This document shows positions 60,001 through 64,000 of a stretch of 64,000 nt of DNA, one piece after another. Source of the stretch: Lactifluus volemus (taxonomy: Eukaryota > Basidiomycota > Agaricomycetes > Russulales > Russulaceae). The notes under the pieces were generated by a model. That model saw nothing but the letters and a program-made list of their open reading frames with translations. It did not search any database and was not told where the DNA came from. The position numbers and the translations under genes are program-made. Numbering within the stretch: the stretch's first letter is position 1; each line of letters opens with the position of its first letter. The stretch covers positions 806,001 to 870,000 of the forward strand of contig WTXI01000008.1 in assembly GCA_022376515.1 (NCBI GenBank), written 5' to 3'.

Positions 60001-60980
60001 GAAGACATCAAGAATTAATCCTAGTTCGAAATGCTACGTATCAATTGCCAAAAGCTGGCCTCTAACTAAGTTCCTCAATAAGGGTCGAAAACTGACAAAA
60101 CTGACAAAAACTGACAAGTAAATGGTCTATATACCATAGCACATTTTGGTTAGTAGTAGGTTTCAGCTTTTCGACTTTGAAGGTTTCTGACACTTGTAAA
60201 AAGCTGAAAAGCGCACCAAAGTGAATAAGCTACTATAGAATTGCTGATGGAGGCTGCCTTTTTGCAAATTTGTCAACAAGCATTTCGTATTTTCAACCTA
60301 TTGGTGGAGTTCTATCATGGGTTATATGACAGACGAGAAGTTAATGAGAGCTTTATTGGACTAGTACCGTGGCTAAATATCACCGAATCTTGAGAAAAGT
60401 TGCCTATCACAAATCTCAGAAGTCAAAGAGGTGAGAAGCTACTATACAAACAAAAAACGTCAACTGTATATAAACAATCTACTCATCTTTTTGTAACACG
60501 TAGCTGATATCAATCTTGTGGCGCTTTTTGGCGCTCCTCTGCGCGTTTTCCAGTTGAACGAGCGGAAAAAGGCTAGTCCTAGTCAGATTCTTGATGACAC
60601 ACGACTTTGACACCACTAATGCATTGGAAACGTATCGACTACGCCATGATATATGAGAGTTCTCACAAAGGGCGCCAGAAAATCCCTAGGCCCTAGGGCC
60701 AGGAACGGTACTGGAGTATCTTCAGGAAGTGGTGGTTCAGCGGGATCGCATGACAGGAATCTCAGGCGGTGCAAGCTGAGCCTGTCGACTCCGAGTCCCA
60801 CTGGCACTAACATCACAGTCCCACAAAGTATATGTTAATCATCGCTTCAGTCATTGCGATTGTCTGGGCCGGGGACACTGTCCAACTATCAACATTTTCA
60901 AAGGAAAATAAGTAAATATTATCAAAGTCGGGTGGATATCTAAACAACATATCTCTGAGCCAACAAACTAGGTTTACTCA
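57070..60980. other. Gene-poor region with no recognisable gene
   Basis: Only short unsupported frames on both strands. Short self-similar pieces built on GGTTTCTGA/TCAGAAACC occur around 59470-59590 and 60160-60195, suggesting old mobile-element debris. CTGACAAAA is repeated near 60092-60116. Confidence 0.5.
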
Positions 60981-60987
60981 GACTTCA

Positions 60988-61880
60988 TCAGTTTCGCACC
61001 TGTGGGCTGCACGGGAGGTTGGGGATATATTGATTCTCCGCGAAGATAAACCTATTGAGTTGGAGAATGGGCTGCCAGCTTCCCTGGGAGACTTGGACCA
61101 ATCCTATCAGGATGACCTCGTCCTTCTTGATGCCGGTATAGCCGCCGATCCTCCACTCTGGGTCGCGGCCATTCATCTGTGCTGCTTCCTGCCTCACGAT
61201 TAAAATGACGTTACTGTGAGAAGCAAATGGGTATGGCAAGCTCACATCTAAAAATAGGCACACTGCGTTGGCGACCCGCCTTGCCAATTTCTCGAGGGAA
61301 ATCGTAGTGTGGGCTGGTGTTTGATCCCTGGTCATGATTTGTCTGTACCAGTCATCGTAACCAGGCCACTGGCAGGGTAAATTAATACACTCGATGTTAT
61401 CAGACGTGCGAGTTGGGAAAACGCCCACCTTGATGCGAATGTACGTCGTGGAGCAGGACCCTACTGGGGCTTCAATGAGCCCACCCAGCAGCATCCTGCA
61501 GTCACCCGCTGCAGCGTGTATCAGGCTCAAGCCCAAGCCCACCCTATTGCTGTGAACGAAGAAGATAGGCATATGATACGTCGCATTGGTGTAGCGACGG
61601 GCGTCGGATGGGTTGTTTGGCGCCAAATGTATTGTGGAACGACCGTGCCAGAAGAGCGAATCTGGTAGTCGAGCAGCCAGGCAGCCCTTCCATTAATATG
61701 AGTGAAAGGAAGGACATTCTGTATAACGGGAATGGTGATAAGGAATGCGCCTGGCCATTGCTGAGCGACAATGGGCTGGAGCGATTGGTAGTTGAACCCC
61801 CCCAAAAGGTGGGTGATGTACTGCTCCGCGCCCGCTGGACCGAACGTTCGAGAGATGTAGCCGTCAACGCGTAGATCCAT
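60988..61880 (-). pseudogene. Unknown-family member C (one frame break)
   Basis: Exons: 61880-61429, 61368-61246 and 61188-60988. Starts MDLRVDGYISRTFGPAGAEQ. Four bases are missing relative to A and B at about 61620 (after VVPQYIW, before NPSDARRY). Downstream everything is in frame: MPIFFVHSNRVGLGLSL, CSTTYIRIK, WPGYDDWYRQIMTRDQTPAH, LARRVANAVCLFLD and the last exon with VILIGLVQVSQGSWQPILQL. The middle exon is 123 nt, as in A. Apart from the break the gene looks intact, so it is either a young pseudogene or an assembly error. Confidence 0.7.
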
Positions 61881-61899
61881 CTCCACCTGCAAAGCTCCA

Positions 61900-64000
61900 G
61901 ATGTCAGGACGTCGAAAGTAAGGGGAGAGAACTCGAACTGTTACTCTTTAGATGTGCGACTTTTGTTCAACGGAAAAACGTATAGCTCTCCGTGGTGTTC
62001 GCCTCGTTTTTATAGCGACAGGTGGACAAGTGGTTATCACATCCTGAACACCGACCCGGACTGTTGCTGGACTACCCTTACACCAGCAAATGACCCGGAT
62101 TAGTGGATTTATTGAGTCATCAACATTGCCAACGCACCGCACACAATGTTCCGCGCAACACAACGTCCCGAACAAAAAAACCATCCGAGAGCCGGGTGTT
62201 TGGGGAGTGAGAGACGAATCCAGCATTTGCAGTGCCGCATTAAGGAAAGGAGAGATACAAAAGTGGAAAGATCAGGGGAAAGGGTGCTTGAGGAACTTGG
62301 GAGGAAGGAGATACGAATGTACCGTCAAAGCATAGGTCTGCCCGAAAACGGACCAAACTTGTACGTTGTACCACCGCACTTATTCACAGGCCGAAACTTA
62401 GATCGGAGCAGAGAAAAGGATTACGATAGCTGTCTGATGGAGGGTCAAGTTGCTGGGATGACTTTTAGCACGCGCCATGATACCGTGCGGTAACGATGGG
62501 CGACGATCTGTGTACAGCACCGTTCTGGTTTTTGAGTGCCGAGAGATCGGCGCGAAACACTGGCAAGCCGTCATCAGTTACATGATATCAAGTGGCGCCA
62601 GGCATCCTCGGGCCCCATAAGTCGGATCTACGAGGGCTGATTTGATGAACCGACCCAAGTCTAGATACGTTGTGCGGTAGCAGCTGTTCGTGGGCCCAAT
62701 ACGTTTCTCCTGCCGCATTCCCTTCGATGATCCACGTAGCGTAGCGAACCCTGTTGAACACAGTGATTGCGATTCTGCGAATGTGAGATGAGACTGTCTC
62801 CCCTGTTTCGAATATGAGGAAACGGGGACTGACCGTCGTCACTGGAGGGGTGTAGGATCGAGGCCTTAGTTGTAATTGGAACCAAACCAGATAGTGTGCC
62901 TATTTGCGCCACGTGCGGTGTCGCTTAACTTCCAAAATCGCCAAAACGGGCCAGGATAAGACCGTTGAATAAAGTTTCCGGGTTTGTAGTTGCAAGCCTG
63001 TGGCTATCCCTCCCTACCCATAGTCAGGAACTGAGAGGTACTTGAAAAAAAATATTAGCTGGCTAGATCCTAGGAGCGGAATCACTATGTAGAAGGAGGC
63101 GGGAGCCTGCGAGACTTGATTAAGTTAGCCTCCGCCGTGCAAGTTGGTTGCCAGTGGGCAACTTTCGCCGCGGCGTTGCCCCAGACTACTCGGGTTTGAC
63201 AACCACATTACAAGGTCCGCGTTTTTAGTGCGTTTTGAACTTGAGTAGTGAGCTGATAATGAGGTCTTTGTGATTGTGGTGGTATTAGTACCATTTTTTT
63301 TTCGATCGCAGAACAGCGAGTTTTCTAATAATTCTTTGATTTCGATAAATGAAACTTGTCGATTACGCGATATGAGTTAAATGGCCTGCTTAAGGTTATC
63401 TTATCGTAAATCCCTTCCCACGCTTCCCTCACCAAACACCACACGATCATACCTGTACATTATTTCGCTTCGCTAACTGAACCGTCCTTTCCCCTCAGAC
63501 AACCGATATGAAGGAAAGACAAGAGAAAGTTGATGCAAATCTTAGCACGGGGTTTTCTCCAAAGAAAGGGCCCCACCTAATACTCCTTCCAAGAATCCAG
63601 GCGATATCATCCCCAGCAGGGTTGTGTGATGACCATCGCTCTGCGATCCCATGCTATACCACGCCGGGTCCGCGGTACTTTATCAATCCAGATTTCCGTG
63701 AAACAAACAAAGAAACAGTACAGCAAATTCACACACGCAGAGACGTGGCCAATGATTGATCCGTGACGTCGCACAAGCCAAAGGCGGAGTGCTCCGCGGC
63801 GCTATGGTTCTGGCAACATCTCATCACCCACAGGAACGATGAAAGCCGGTGTGGGTGCTGATACGGGATCACGAGGACTGCAAGCGCCGCGCCTTGTGGC
63901 GCTCACCACATGGAACATAGCGATTTTTGATAACTCACAAATTGACAGAACATGTCTTGGCGGATCAATCCCACATCTATGCTTTTTGATTCAAGTCAAA
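61900..64000. other. Gene-poor region with no recognisable gene
   Basis: Frames on both strands are short and show no domain. The right edge of the window cuts through it, so a gene that begins further right cannot be excluded. Confidence 0.45.

Noticed and set aside
1..64000. tRNA, rRNA and CRISPR arrays
   Set aside because: No cloverleaf-compatible A/B-box pair, ribosomal segment or spaced-repeat array was seen. TTCGA-like matches fall inside coding sequence.

Overview
This is a nuclear fungal window, most likely from a mushroom-forming basidiomycete (Agaricomycetes). Its genes are split by many 45-75 nt GT-AG introns. It carries NACHT-WD40 STAND (NLR-like) genes of agaric type, BAG-domain proteins, a fungal-type kinase remnant, a Tad/jockey-like LINE and several gene families that I recall only from Agaricomycetes. 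Gene models were built by hand from splice sites, reading-frame phase and comparison between copies inside the window. No database search was possible.

Layout. 0.27-1.6 kb: a conserved agaric gene of unknown function (-). 3.2-11.0 kb: an NLR gene (copy 1, -) with C2-like, helical, NACHT and 14 WD40 repeats; one exon is interrupted by a 2.3 kb 5'-truncated LINE (7842-10141) with a 14-bp target-site duplication. 11.2-14.2 kb: AT-rich and repeat-rich DNA with a second LINE 3' remnant. 14.8-17.6 kb: GMC oxidoreductase (-). 18.6-21.1 kb: SKN1/KRE6 glucan-synthesis protein (-). 21.4-22.3 kb: uroporphyrinogen-III synthase (-). 22.5-23.75 kb: mitochondrial citrate carrier (+). 24.85-30.4 kb: the second NLR (copy 2, +), inverted relative to copy 1. 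31.3-33.4 and 42.1-43.9 kb: two BAG-domain paralogs (+). 34.2-35.8 kb: aldo-keto reductase (+). 36.2-36.7 kb: kinase remnant. 37.3-37.5 kb: a tiny secreted peptide (-). 40-41.8 kb: F-box-like protein (+). 44.0-45.7 kb: Myb/SANT-like protein with an internal duplication (-). 45.9-50.3 kb: mitochondrial RNA polymerase (+). 51.4-62 kb: three members of one unknown family (all -), one intact and two frameshifted, in otherwise gene-poor DNA.

Housekeeping genes (HEM4, citrate carrier, SKN1, RPO41) alternate with fast-evolving accessory genes: an inverted NLR pair, expanding unknown families and retrotransposon debris. The NLRs fit fungal innate-immunity or allorecognition receptors. Their WD40 repeats are nearly identical to each other, as in repeat arrays that are continually reshuffled. 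HEM4 and the citrate carrier share a 162-bp divergent promoter region, and RPO41 and the Myb gene share 145 bp.

Caution on broken genes: two adjacent essential genes (HEM4 and the citrate carrier) each need one missing base restored to read through. Residual assembly indels are therefore plausible here, and single-base breaks elsewhere should be read in that light. The LINE insertion and the multi-lesion paralog at 55.9-56.8 kb are not explained this way.
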